Below the pieces are notes generated by a model. The model saw nothing but the letters and a program-made list of their open reading frames with translations, was not told the origin of the DNA and searched no databases. The translations under genes and the position numbers were made by a program. From Thalassia testudinum (taxonomy: Eukaryota; Streptophyta; Magnoliopsida; Alismatales; Hydrocharitaceae), in the NCBI GenBank assembly GCA_037157565.1, contig JAZHRO010000013.1, positions 119,550,001 to 119,614,000 of the forward strand: a stretch of 64,000 bases of DNA, in the 5' to 3' direction. Shown one piece after another: positions 10,480 through 22,003 of this stretch (its first letter is position 1; every line of letters starts with the position of its first letter).

Positions 10480-12026
10480 CTGTGGTTTTACAGTGTGCAA
10501 CCCAAGACCAAAGTATCAGACAACAGGTAAAGATGGTTCAATAGGTTCAGATGTCCTCTTAACATTCAGCTCAGAAAGATAATCAGTTATTTTGATCTTG
10601 GGTTGCATGTGAAAGATATCATAAGGGTCCTGATAAAAGGTAGGTGGTTTGAGGTCAACAGGAATCCTTAAATCCAAACTCATATTTCCCTTAGAAGTAG
10701 CCTCCTAGATTTTTATTTCCCATTCCCTATCCTCTAAAATCAATGTTTTCGAGACGACCAAATCGTTGTACACCCCATCTGAAGTACCCAAGTCCAATAA
10801 TTATGGCTCAATCAAGATTGACTTAGGTCTGGTAATCTCAAGAATATCATAATTCAACTCTTCAGGGTGTGGTTGAACAATGGGACTACTGATTGACTCA
10901 TCAGGATTTAGATCCTCCAAGTTAGCCCCAACTGAATCAGAATCTTCAATGGTTGGGCTATCAAATGATTCGTCATACTCCTCGAGACTATTTGTCTCAC
11001 TAAAATCATTTTCCTTAACTTCAAGTGAGACATTACTCAAAGATTCCTCACTCTCAGAATAAAAGAATTCTTGATCCTCATTTGTATATGTCTCAAAGTC
11101 AAATGTTATTTCATGGTCCATGGAGACATATTTTTTGTCATTCCCGGGGTCAGGGATCTCGAGTGAGAAACTCGATTCATCCTCAAAGGGTTGCTCTAGA
11201 CTAACCTGGTCATCTCCAATCTCAGAATATGTATCCCCCCCGACAGGAACCTGAGCGGGTTCAGACATTGGCTCTCCTGAAGAGGGTTCATCTTGAGAAT
11301 CATCCCAAGATTTGACTAGTGCAACCATAAATTTCATCCTCAACCTCGACAACTTCCTAAGAAGAAACTCACCCAGGTCCCTATCCCTAATGCTTTGGAG
11401 CAAATCCAACAAAGAGCTATTCAACTCATCAATCATTTTTATCATATGCTTCAATGCTTCAGTACATGGTGTTGGTTGATCTTCTAAAGATTGGATGGTG
11501 TTCCTCAAATTAGCCAATACCCTGTCCTGGATCTGGTTCACCTGAACCTACTGGTTCGGTTCAGGTTTGGGTGGTTTTGGGTTAAATCTAGAGGAGTCAA
11601 GATGTCGAGTTCTTGGGTCCCTCCCTGATAGTAGGTCGTCTTGGGTTGTTCAAAAAATGGTGTTGACCTATTTTCAATGGAATACTGGGGAGGGTAGGTG
11701 TTATAATCAGTATATCCTTCCTGATTGTAGATCGAGTTGGTTTTGTCACCAAAGGATAGAGATCCATAATCATTGTAGGTTTCAGAAGGATAGTAACCAT
11801 ACTAATGTTGTCCAGGGTTAGGCCCTGGACACTAAGGTCCATATTCGTATCCCCAATCAAAGTTATCCCAGCTAGTGGATGGGTAATTACAAGTCAAGTC
11901 GGGATAGTAATCATCTTGGGGATAAGTGGTGGTGGGAGGATAGGATTGGAAATGTGTGTAAGATGTGGAAGGGTACATGGTGAAGTAAGAAGGGCAACCA
12001 TAAGAGAAAGGAGCCCTGCAATACAA
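10480..12026 (-). pseudogene. Element B unrecognised ORF (Tyr/Pro-rich, coiled-coil-like, acidic)
   Basis: I do not recognise this protein. The clearest open stretch is 11541-10801 (246 residues): a leucine-rich, heptad-like first third (from NQIQDRVLANL to MKFMVALVKSW) followed by a strongly acidic, Ser/Asp/Glu-rich tail. Upstream on the same strand, from about 12026 or from an ATG at 11978, is a Tyr/Pro-rich section. Reading continues in the same sense past 10801 to about 10480. The same protein with the same order is seen in H at 48329-49850, alignable in frame although both copies have stops. No zinc knuckle, protease or polymerase motif is visible. It could be a much diverged gag, or a protein acquired by this non-autonomous family. 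Confidence 0.6.
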
Positions 12027-13191
12027 AAATACAATCCTACCGTTAGGTTGGGTAGCGAAAAGGACTACAGACTCTCAGAGTCCGTCCTAAGATTATGGAC
12101 GATTTACTCTACTTATGTCCAGGCAATCCAACCAGTTAGAAGGAGGGACTGGGGAGAAAGTTCTTCCTTTGGCTTGCACCTCCGGTTCCTAATGTACCCC
12201 CCAGCCGTGGTCATTTGACGCTACTCCCCTAGCTAGACATCAGATGGACCAGCAAAAGCAGGTTAATTGAAGAAAAACCTCAGTTTGAGCCTCGAAGAGC
12301 GAATCAATCCTTAAGGCCAACGTCTACTCAATTTTAATTAAGCTTGGGATGATTGTGCTCTTGGAATGTGATGGGCCCTTTAGATGGGTTGTGCCCTTAA
12401 TGATCAGTTAAAATGTGTGTGCGTGCACAACCAAGATTTTCAAACAAGGCTATTTAATAATGTGTCTTTTAGGGTTCAACCTTGTTTAGTAGCTTTTAGG
12501 GTTTAATCTTATGTATATTAAATCAAGTTTATAAGAACACTCAATGTTTTGAAAGCACAGGTGTAGATATATTCCTTTAGAAATCAGAAGTGCCTGGTTC
12601 AGCCCTAAGAATCAACCCTAAGTGGCAAGCCACTTGATGGATCTCTTTTATCTTAAGTGGTGCGGCCCAAAAAGTTCAATCAATTGGCCTATTGCACCAC
12701 TTAGTTAAGGCACACAGAAATGTTTGACCTATTCAGATTTCTACACACTAATTTGTGTGTTAAGTGTATCAGGTCGACAGGTCAGATCCCGATTAAGTGG
12801 TAGAATCGATGTGATTGTGTGCCTTAGGGTGAGAAGTTGTGGGTGTTAAGTGTATAGCTTTCAAAAAATCCCCCAAGTGAAGAGTTTTTTTTTTAATTTT
12901 TTTATATATGCAGGGGTGAGATGAGTTGCGGTGGCAAACAACCAAATCTATCCTAGGTTTTATAAAAAGCACCTAAGTTGATTTGGGTTTGAGTTATTAG
13001 TGTGGCGAAATGAACTAGTGGGTGGGGGTGGTGGGGGTACACTTACAAAACCTTCATTCGCACTTTTCTCCGATCTAACTCCTCTGGCCTGCCTCAGATG
13101 AGTACCTACAATCACAGTAAGATCAAAGAAAAAGTGAGATAAAAGTTAGGCAAGGCAGAAAAACATGAAAAAAAAATTGAAGAGCGTTGCC
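12027..13191 (-). other. Element B untranslated leader
   Basis: Non-coding. On the minus strand the PBS is followed by an acceptor-like 'gtgattgtag' (AG at about 13107), a 59-nt putative exon and a consensus donor GTAAGT (complement of 13041-13046). The block near 12150-12230 contains the 'cgtcaaatgaccacggctgggggg' motif shared with H and, more loosely, A. Confidence 0.55.
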
Positions 13192-13209
13192 TCCCTAGCA
13201 ACAGTGCCA
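13192..13209 (-). other. Primer-binding site of element B
   Basis: Minus strand TGGCACTGTTGCTAGGGA, next to the 5' LTR after a run of A on the plus strand; it is a diverged complement of the tRNA-Asp 3' end. Confidence 0.7.
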
Positions 13210-13212
13210 AAA

Positions 13213-14686
13213 TGATCGAGGCGTGTTTCGCGTGTTGAAATCGAGGTTTGGAGGACCCATCATCATAGCTCGCAAAACGCATCTATTAGATAAAATTTAT
13301 AATCAAAACTCGAAATGTGAGTCCCGAGTCAAACACGGGGAGGTGAACATTTGGTTTTATAAAAATCCACACTTCGCTTTTATTTGTTTTTGGTCGTTGT
13401 TATCTTTTCTAATTTTTTATATATTTTTATCAAGCAAGAGATTAGGTCGATGAAAACTTTATCTACTTGCAAAATAAGAAAGAGAGAGCGAGAGAGAAAC
13501 AATCATCTATTTATCTCATTAATGTCTTCTACAATTATGAAAGCAAGAAAACTACACTACGAAAGTGAAAAAAAGATAGAAAGTGGTGAGAGAAATCCCC
13601 CTCAATGGTCGCTTCGAGGATGACTCACTCTGACGTTGCTTGGAGGAAGGTAGTGAGGAGCAGGACGAATGGGGGTAGAGCCGAAGGATGGAGGGCGAGG
13701 CAAAATGGCATTGCGGTGAGGATCTTCTTCCCAAAGGGAGGTGACAAGATGACCATGGGATGCTCCACAAATGGGGATGAGGGGAGGGAAAAATATTTGA
13801 TTTTCTACTCTAGAGGAGCATCCCAAGCTTAAGACAAGCTCTCTCTAGTCCCTTGGAGTTGGTAAGAGGAAGAAAGGAAGAGATGAAGAAAAATGGGAGG
13901 GGTAGGGGTCTTTTATAGTGGAGGAAAGAATCAAATTCGTATACAAGACATTTAGTTATGATAAAAAATATTGCTGAAGATCCGCCGCAAATGTCGCTGA
14001 AGATCCCATCCACGTGCCCTTGCTGCCGCACCGATGGCAAGTGTTGTACACGCCCTTGTCGCGCACACATGCACGATACGAGCCGCTGCTACCGCTACCT
14101 CCACGCACGTGCTGTGAGTGCCGCTGCACTTGCACGTGCGTGCCTCCACACGCACACATGCACCCGCGCTGTTGTACATGTGCGGTGGCATGTGCGTGCA
14201 CATGGGCGGCCTAGGTTGTCCCACATGGTGCAATCTGGGCTGTCCATCTTCTTTCCTTTGCAAGGTATGGTACAGAGGTCTGCTTGAGTCGATTTTTACA
14301 TCGTTGGGCTACAATCATCAACTCGTATCCATCCATGTGGTCAGATTTTTCGTTTAATGCTTCGAATTGCATCACGTAGTCCCTCGGCCGTTGATCTTCC
14401 TTGGATTGCATATGGGGCTATGGGGCTCCGATCAAGGCGATTTCGAAGGCGTTGACTCCGATTGTCGCCTTGATCAGATCCATACGATCAAATCATTAAT
14501 CCGAGGCACCGAAACAAATATCCTTCTCTCCTGACCACAAAAAGGATGAAATTAACCTAAATTATATACAATTACTCTAAATGCAGAATGATGCATGCTA
14601 TACAATATTTATAACATGAAATGCAAATCTAAGCCTAGAAACATGCATGAATAGGCATTTTACCCTCAATAATTGTGGCTACATCA
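13213..14686 (-). repeat. Element B 5' LTR
   Basis: Partner of the 7409-8884 LTR. It ends (plus coordinates) CTACATCA at 14686, next to target-site copy AGGAC. Substitutions and small indels between the two LTRs are plentiful, so the insertion is not recent. Minus-strand TATA near 13910-13920 (cactataaaagacc). Confidence 0.8.
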
Positions 14687-16038
14687 AGGACCCTTTTTGT
14701 CATCTAGAGGAATTAACTATCCTAGCTCAAACCACCCGTTTCCACAATGTGCAGGAGGACGTGTGGGTAATGAGACTTTTTCCACTCTCATTAAAAGATA
14801 AAGCTTCACACTGGTTTAGAGCGGTGGGCACCAAATCACCACCTAGCCCCAATTAAAGAGCGCTTTTCCTAAAAAAAAATTTCCAATCGGTCGAACTAAC
14901 GCTTTAAGAAGATTTATAAGGAACTTTCAACAAAAAATTAGTGAACCCCTCCATGAATCTTGGGAAAGATTTCAAGAACTTCTAAGAAGTTATCCCCACC
15001 ATGAAATTCCACAATGGTAGTTAGTGCGGATCTTCTATCATGGATTACAAGATCAATTAAAGCGATTTGTGGATGCCTCATGTGGGGGTAATTTCCTTAA
15101 TAAGGATGCCGAAAGTGCCTACCTCCTTTTTGAAGAAATGAGTGAAAACTCACTTAATATGACTTCATTGGACACTTTTGGTAGAACTCAAAACCCAAGA
15201 CAAAGAGTCAATGAAATTGACTCCAAATCCACCTCTGTTCCAGTCACTCATGATGATCTATTTATGTTGGCTCAATGACTGGACCAGGTGCAAATTCACC
15301 AAAAAAAGATGGAAGAAAAGATCACTCACAAACAAGCTCCACACCTTAACTCTCCACACTTTAACTCCCCACACACTAACACTCCACAACTTCTCCGAAG
15401 AGAAAATCTGCACAACATAGATGCTACACCTACTGATCAGCAATTTTCTGCTGATTTTACACAAGATTTGACTGGGAATTTTGATTATCTAAATCAGAAT
15501 ATTCTTGATCCCACCATGGAAAATATTTATGCTCTCCAAGAGAAATTTAGAAACCCCTCCAACACTTACAATCAAAACTGGAGGACCAACCTGAATCACT
15601 CTTGGAAATCCCCAAGCCCGATTCCTTTTCCCAAACAAAATCAATTTGGGAATTATGGGCAACCTGCATATCAACCTGGACCATCCCAAGAATATATCAA
15701 TACCCAAGTCATGAAAACTCTTCAAGGTATGTAGAACCAAATGACAGAAGTAGCCCACATGATTACCAACTTGCAACACCAAGTTAAGGTTACTCTTGAT
15801 CATCGACCTGCTAGGAATTTACCTTCTCAACCCGAATAATCAACGGAATCAGTTCCAAGGTGGATATCCCAGTCAACCCATTCACCCAACACCTCAGCAT
15901 CCCCCGAGTTTCAATAACAGTCATGCTTTCCGTCCACATCTTAGAAACAACCAGACTGCAAATGTAGTTACTTTGAGGAATGGGAAAACCACTCAAGACC
16001 CTCTACCTGTTAGAGAAACTCATTTCAATGAAAAATAG
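14687..16038 (+). pseudogene. gag: Element A gag, remainder (broken)
   Basis: Resumes gag exactly after B. Blocks visible: DPFCHLEEL, KDKASHWF (capsid region, about 14790-14820), HESWERFQELL...HHE (about 14950-15005) and FVDASCGGNF (about 15068). The latter half (15290-16038) is Gln/Asn/Pro-rich linker between gag and pol. Several frameshifts and stops break the frame (pieces 14647-14856, 15024-15278, 15288-15734, 15796-16038). Same order as gag of F, residues about 122-300 and onward. Confidence 0.75.
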
Positions 16039-16985
16039 ATCAACTCTTCTCCCTCTTCCTCTAACCCTGTTCAGGAACATAATAATGAAAATAGGAAATT
16101 CCTACACCATTTCCACAAGCCCTCCACTCTTCACAAAATAAGAAAAAGAAGAAATATAAGCCCACTAATAAGGAATTGATGGATTTACTTGGGCAATTCT
16201 AAAGTTAATATACCTCTCCTAGATGTCATAAAATACATTCCTACCTATGCAAAATTTCTAAAGGATCTTTGTACCCCAAAAAGGCAGCCTAGAAATTTAG
16301 GAAAGGTGATCCTTCCCGAGACAGTCAACTCAGTTATGCAGAGCCAACTACCTCTTAAGAGAAAAGATCCAGGTGCTCCCCTGATTCAAGTAATCATTAA
16401 TGACACTTCTTTTGATCACACCTTATTGGATCTCGGTGCCTCAATTAATCTTATCCCCACAAATGTTTTTGAGGAATTTAATATCGGTGAATTAAAGACT
16501 GTTGAGGTTACTCTTCAATTAGCAAACCGATCTACAATTAGACCAAGGGGAATTGTTGAGGATGTCCTTGTCTGGGTCAAAAATTGTCTATTTGCAGTAA
16601 ACTTTTTAGTCCTGGACATAGAGGCACCAGAATCTTTAATGTTTGCCCCTATAATTCTTGGAAGACCATTATTAGTCACCGCCCATGCAAATATTGATTG
16701 TGATTCTGGTAAAATGAAGACCATGTGTGACGGTGAATCTGTAACCCTAGATATTTTCCAAGCTTCTAGGTGATTCCAAGAACCTGATTTCTTTAATGAC
16801 TCGGATTCAGAAATGGAAAATTTAGTGGAGGAAACTTTATAGATTTCACATTTGGGTTCCTGTTTTGCCATTAACACGGTTCATGAACAATCCACTTCAT
16901 CCCACCGTCCCACCCTAACCAGACATTCAGCTAACACTCCAGTTGACCCTTTCACTCTCACTTCACCTCGAACACAAAGAGCAGA
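16039..16985 (+). pseudogene. pol: Element A protease region of pol (broken)
   Basis: Open piece 16189-16773 contains LLDLGASINLIPTN, the retropepsin-like active site in the D-L-G-A-S form usual for this lineage, and the downstream 'IILGRPLL' block. The aspartic protease normally cuts the gag-pol polyprotein. The frame ends at 16773 and the next pol sequence needs a frame change. Confidence 0.75.
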
Positions 16986-17930
16986 AATTCTTTCATAGCC
17001 AAGCCCACAATTGGAGTTAAAACCCTTGCCTGACTCCCTTGAATATGTTTTCTTGGGTCCAAATCAGACCCTGCCCCTAATTATAAATTCTGGACTTACT
17101 AGGGTGCAAGAACATGAACTTCCCCAAGTTTTGAGTAAAAATAGGAAACCTATTGGCTGGACCCTTACTGATCTTAAGGGATTCACCTGTCCTACTATAC
17201 ACATTGTATATATCACAAGGACGATTCTCACCCCTCCCGCCAACCACAAAGGCGCTTGAACCCTAATATGCAAGAGGAGGTAGAAAAGGAGATTATTAAG
17301 TGGCTTGATGCATATATCATCTACCCAATTTCTGATAGCTCCAAGGTTAGTCCCACACAAGCAATGCCCAAAATGGCTGGACTAACAGTTGTCACAAATG
17401 AAAATGGGGAGAATATAGCCACTCGAACCGCCTCTTCTTCGTGCATGTGTATTGATTACAGAAAATTAAACACTGCCACCAAGAAGGACCATTTTCCACT
17501 CCCCTTTATTGATGAAATCATGGAGCGGATAGCTGGACGGGATTTTTACTATTTTCTAGACGGTTATTCCAGCTATAATCAGGTAGCGATTCATCTTGAG
17601 GACTAGGACAAAACGACTTTCACCTGCCCCTTCGGAACCTTTGCTTTCCGAAGAATGCCTTCAGTCTTTGCAACGCACCTGCGACTTTTCAAAGGTGTAT
17701 GCTTGCAATATTTTTGGACCAAGTAGGTGAATGTTTAGAAGTCTTTATGGATGACTTCTCTATTTTTGGAGATTCTTTTGACCATTTTCTCAAGAACCTT
17801 GAAAGAACTCTCCAAAAATTCATAGAAGTCAATATGGTCCTTAGCTGGGAAAAAAGTCATTTCACGATCCAGGAAGGTATTGTCCCAGGCCATGTTATAT
17901 TAAAATGAGGAATTGTGGTAGATAAAGAAA
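16986..17930 (+). pseudogene. pol: Element A reverse transcriptase (broken)
   Basis: Pieces 17011-17259, 17256-17606 and 17699-17908 carry the RT blocks in order: 'IDYRKLNTATKKDHFPLPFI', 'FLDGYSSYNQVAIH' and the catalytic F-M-D-D near 17745. A stop at about 17604 and a one-base loss near 17660-17670 ('atgccttcagtct') separate the pieces. RNA-dependent DNA polymerase of a Gypsy element; not functional as it stands. Confidence 0.8.
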
Positions 17931-18600
17931 AAAATAGATGCTATATCTAAGATCCCACTACCCACTACTATAAAACAGATCAGATCATTTTTAGGTGATG
18001 TGGGTTTCTACCGCAGATTCATACAAAATTTTTCCTAAATCTCCAAGCCCTTAAGTCAATTACTTACTAAAGACCAGCCATTCAATTTCAATGATAAATG
18101 CCTGGAGAGTTTTTTGAGGTTGAAGAAGAATGTTATCGAGGCACCAATTTTACAAGGACCTAATTGGAATTGTCCCTTTGAACTTATGACGAATGCCTTA
18201 GATTTTGCTGTAGGGGCCATTTTAGGGCAAAGAATTGACAAGAAGCCTGTATTGATCTATTATGCTAGTAAAACTCTTGATGATGCACAATGGAATTACA
18301 CGGTTACTGAAAAAGAACTTCTTGCCAATGTATTTACCCTAGAAAAATTTAAATCTTATCTTTTTGGGTCACATGTCACTGTATATACCGACCACTCTGC
18401 ACTTAAACATTTACTGACAAAAAAAGATGCGAAACCCCACCTTATCCATTGGATCCTGCTGCTCCAAGAATTTGGCCTGGAAATCAAGGATATGGCGGGA
18501 TCGCAAAATGTAGTGGCCGACCAACTCTCTCGTCTTATGACGAATGACATAATGAACCCCCTTGATCAATTCCCTGATGAAAGCATTTTAGCTACCACCA
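17931..18600 (+). pseudogene. pol: Element A RNase H region (broken)
   Basis: From 18114 the frame contains [20 protein letters not shown], 'TVTEKELLA', '[11 protein letters not shown]' and '[10 protein letters not shown]', the typical Gypsy RNase H sequence. The region between RT and RNase H (17930-18110) has stops. Confidence 0.75.
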
Positions 18601-19531
18601 CCCTTCCTTGGTTTGCACCCATTGCAAACTATTTAGCAACAAAACGAATCCCCACAATTAGCCAAAAACAAAAAGGGATAAGTTCTTTGCTGATATTAAA
18701 TACTATTTTTGGGAGGAGCTCGACCTTTTCCACATTTGTGCCGATCAGGTCATTAGACGATGTGTCCCTGATTTAGAAATCTATGATATTCTGACACATT
18801 ATCATTGAATGGCCTGTGGCGGACATTTTTCAGGCAAGAAAACTGCAGCTAAGATCCTTAATTCTAGATTCCTTTGGCCAAACTTGCACAAAGATGCTCA
18901 TTCTTTTGTTTGATCCTGTTTGCGTTGCTAGAGCATCAGCAACATGACTCAGAAGGATATGATGCCCCTTAATCCAATTTTAGAGGTTGAAATTTTCAAC
19001 GTATGGGGCATCAACTTCATGGGATCATTCATCAACTCTGGTGGGTATTTGTATATACTAGTCGTAGTTGACTATGTTTCTAAATGGATTGAAGCAATAC
19101 CCACCCGCACCAATGATCATCGTGTGGTTGTTGAATTTATTAAGAAAAATATTTTCTCAAGATTCAACATTCCAAAGGCCATTATTAGTGACAGAGGCTT
19201 ACACGTCACTCACTCACAATTCCATCACCTTCTTTCTAAATATGGGGTTAATCACAAAATTTTCACACCTTATCACCCCCAAACAAATGATCAAGCAGAT
19301 GTTTCTAACCAGGAAATCAAAAATATTTTACAAAAGTCGATTTGGCTCGATCGTAAAGACTGGTCCACCAAGTTGGATGATGCTTTATAGGCCTACCGTA
19401 CCACTTTCAAAACTCCACTCAGCATGTCACCCTTCCATTTGATTTTTGGAAAGGCATGCCATCTCTCGATAGAACTTCAACATAGGGCTTTCTAGGCAAT
19501 AAAGCAATTAAATATGGATTTATCTGATGCC
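18601..19531 (+). pseudogene. pol: Element A integrase, first part (broken)
   Basis: The zinc-binding H/C region (ACGGHFSGKKTA near 18810-18850) is interrupted by stops. The core (18944-19390) shows catalytic-site changes: WGIDFMG of F is WGINFMG here (first Asp to Asn) and the third acidic residue in the 'QA.VSN' block is Asp rather than Glu; the second Asp (ISDRG) is kept. A stop lies before '[14 protein letters not shown]'. The frame is cut at 19537 by solo LTR C1 and resumes at 21634. Confidence 0.75.
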
Positions 19532-19536
19532 AGTAT

Positions 19537-21628
19537 TGATAAACGCCAGTTTATCATCATTTTTATGCATTAAAACAAACCTAGCTCTTAGGATTTTACT
19601 CCGCAAATGGGTTTTTGGGCTGCATTTAGGCATAAAATAGGTTAGGCATGCATTGCATTTTTTATTGTCTTTTTAATAAGTTTTTGTGAGTGTTAGGGAT
19701 GTACAGATATATAGATCCCTAAAACCCTAGCACTCAAGAAGGCAAATGGTGAAGGAGAAGCCCAGACTAGCTAGAACTCAGCCTAATCCAGCTCACCTCA
19801 GCTTGATCCAGCTCACCGCAGCTGGAACCTAGCTTACCTGAACTAGGGTTAGCTCATCTTAGCTCCATTCAGCTCATCTCAGCTGAATGGCAGCTCAAGA
19901 GAGCTCATCTTAGCTCACCCTAGCTCAGGTCAGCTCAGATCCAGCTCAACTTAGCTGAGTTTAGCTCATCTCAGCTCCCATTAGTCCACAGGGAGCTCTA
20001 GCTAGCTCAGCTGAGTTGACTGGAGTTCACCCCAGCTCAGGTCCAGCTACATCCAGCTCTACTCAACTGCGGCCAACTAAAGATGACTTCATTCCAGCTT
20101 AGGAAGCTCAAGTCCAGCTCCCGGGGACTTAGCTTAGCTCAACTCAGTTGAGCTAAGATACCTTAGCTGCCTCACCCAGCTTGATCCTCCCCAGGAGCAT
20201 TAGACCCAGCTCACCTCAGCTCCTTTTAGCAGAAGCCAGCTTGCTTTAGCTTGGCTTAGTAGCTAGCAAAGAACTAGCAAGCTAAGCTAGCTAAGCTAGC
20301 TCCTTCCAGCTCTCTTCAGCAGCCACCAGCTCTAGTGCAGCTCAAGATAAATACCTCCAACTCTTCTCCCTGAAAACCTTAGCTCCAAATGCCTCCAACT
20401 CTACTCCCTACTAGCTAAGCAAGCTAAGCTGTTTAACTTAGCTAGTCCACCTCCATGGCACCAAAGCCTACTACCCTACTACCTAAGCTCTAGCAAAAAG
20501 ACCACCTACTCCTACTTTATTTTGGTGCCAACTATCCCTTCCATCACCACCCTACATCCACCATCAAAACCCATCTCCACCCTCCATTTTTTTCCCTCCA
20601 AAATTGCCTTCTAGAAGGTATTTTTGGAGGGAAAACCAAGGCACCTCTTCATTTCCCTCCCATTTTTCCCTCCAAAAATAACCAAGCACCCCTTCATTTC
20701 CCTCCAAAAAAACACCATAACCACCCCCCTTCCCATCCTATAAATACCCTACCATACCACCACATAATTCCCATCCTCCATTAGTGTATTTTTCTACCTA
20801 CATCCACCTATACCTACGCCCAAGGAGAAGGAGTAGAGAAGGAGATTAAAGGGGCACATCACCAGCCCTTTTGGTGCCTTCTTCTCCCCACTCTCTTCAA
20901 CTTGGGCCATGCCAAGGAGGAGGACTCTTCCACTTCAAGAAGGATGGCCAGGCAAGGGAGAAGGACCTAGGGTGGACGTCCACCCTTGGAGAGAAGCTTA
21001 GGGCACGCCCCCTTAGGGCTTGCCTTGGAGGACATCACCTTGGCGGAGCACTGCAAGGAAGGAGTTGAAGGACTCTTTTCAAGATTTGGAGCCACCAACC
21101 TTGGAGCAAGAAGCCCACTTCTTCACCATCTATCTAGAGGATTTGTGTTTTCCTTTCTTTATGTCAATTTTCTAGTAGTAGAAGCATTCCTCTACTAGGC
21201 ATTTTTGTTAAACACTTTTTTTTAATTATCTAGTTGCCTTCTTTGCAATTTCTTGTTTGCATTTCTATTTGCTTGTTTTTAGCATTCCTCACTCCCTTTC
21301 CATAATTATTCTAGGCCTCCACTTGCCTAGAGTGAGCTTAGGGAGAGGCTCTACTTGCCACTTAGAAGTAGTATTTTAAATTGAAGTGTAAATCACCTTC
21401 CCGTCACCATTCCGCATATTGTCTTAATTTAAAACAAAAAAATGATATATCAAAAAATACCAAAAAGAAAGTTGAGATTGTATTCCAAGCAAGAGAATCA
21501 CTATTGCAAACATTTGGCCTCCTTGGACGACCCTAGATACTCCCCTATCTAGGAATATAAATTTAAGAGTTGATCGATTTTACGAGTTACAACGACGTAT
21601 TTTAACAAACCACGTGAAATCGCTATCA
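19537..21628 (+). repeat. Solo LTR C1 (C-type), plus orientation
   Basis: A single 2092-bp LTR, TGATAAACG...GCTATCA, with perfect 5-bp duplications AGTAT at 19532-19536 and 21629-21633. No internal region remains, so the element was reduced by recombination between its LTRs. It contains an AGCT array (about 19760-20440), a TATA region near 20750 (cctataaatacc) and the U5 hairpin CCTAGATA...TATCTAGG near 21530-21552. It interrupts the integrase region of A. Confidence 0.88.
19760..20440 (+). repeat. Helically phased AGCT array in C1
   Basis: AGCT starts between 19800 and 19973 fall at 19800, 19810, 19820, 19831, 19851, 19861, 19871, 19881, 19892, 19902, 19912, 19922, 19932, 19943, 19953, 19963 and 19973: steps of 10 or 11 with one double step. 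Confidence 0.85.
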
Positions 21629-21633
21629 AGTAT

Positions 21634-22003
21634 CCACAGAAAATTACAATTGACTGAACTTGAAGAATTACGTAATTTTTCTTATGAAAGCACACAGATT
21701 TACAAAGATCGAACGAAGAAATTTCATGATAAATACATTGTTCAAAGACATTCTAGCGTCAATCAATGCATTTGGCTTTTTGATGCTAGATTACATATTT
21801 TTCCTGGAAAGTTAAAATCAAAATGGATCAGCCCATTTATTATCCTAAAAACATATCCTTACAGCGCTGTTGATCTTTTTGATCCCAAAACTAATATGAG
21901 TTTTCAAGTCAATGGCCAATGTTTAAAGCCCTATTTTGATCATGCTCCAAATCTTCCTTCAGAATCTTTCGATTTAACCGAATTGACCACAGCTGATCAC
22001 TGA
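21634..22003 (+). pseudogene. pol: Element A integrase C-terminal part
   Basis: Continues the frame broken at 19536. Visible blocks: HRKLQLTELEELR, 'IYKDRTKKFHDK', 'LFDARLHIFPGKLKSKW', then 'ISPFII' (equivalent of the GPF/Y module), ending with a TGA at 22001-22003. This is the usual C-terminal integrase tail of Athila-like pol. It is open for 123 codons after the insertion. Confidence 0.8.

Larger units (their letters stand above)
7409..14686 (-). mobile_element. Element B: non-autonomous Athila-like LTR retrotransposon
   Basis: A minus-strand element of about 7.3 kb between LTRs 7409-8884 and 13213-14686 (1476 and 1474 bp), with PBS, one broken ORF, 3' non-coding region and polypurine tract in the correct order. 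The target site AGGAC is exact at 14687-14691 and in the first tandem copy (5042-5046). It interrupts gag of element A. There is no protease, reverse transcriptase or integrase sequence; the only ORF is of an unrecognised type shared with H. Such elements depend on proteins supplied in trans, most plausibly by A-like elements, with which it shares a leader motif. Confidence 0.8.

Noticed and set aside
19760..20440. CRISPR-like or satellite array
   Set aside because: Repeat unit is only 10 bp, has no unique spacers, and sits in an LTR of a eukaryotic element; it is a degenerate minisatellite.
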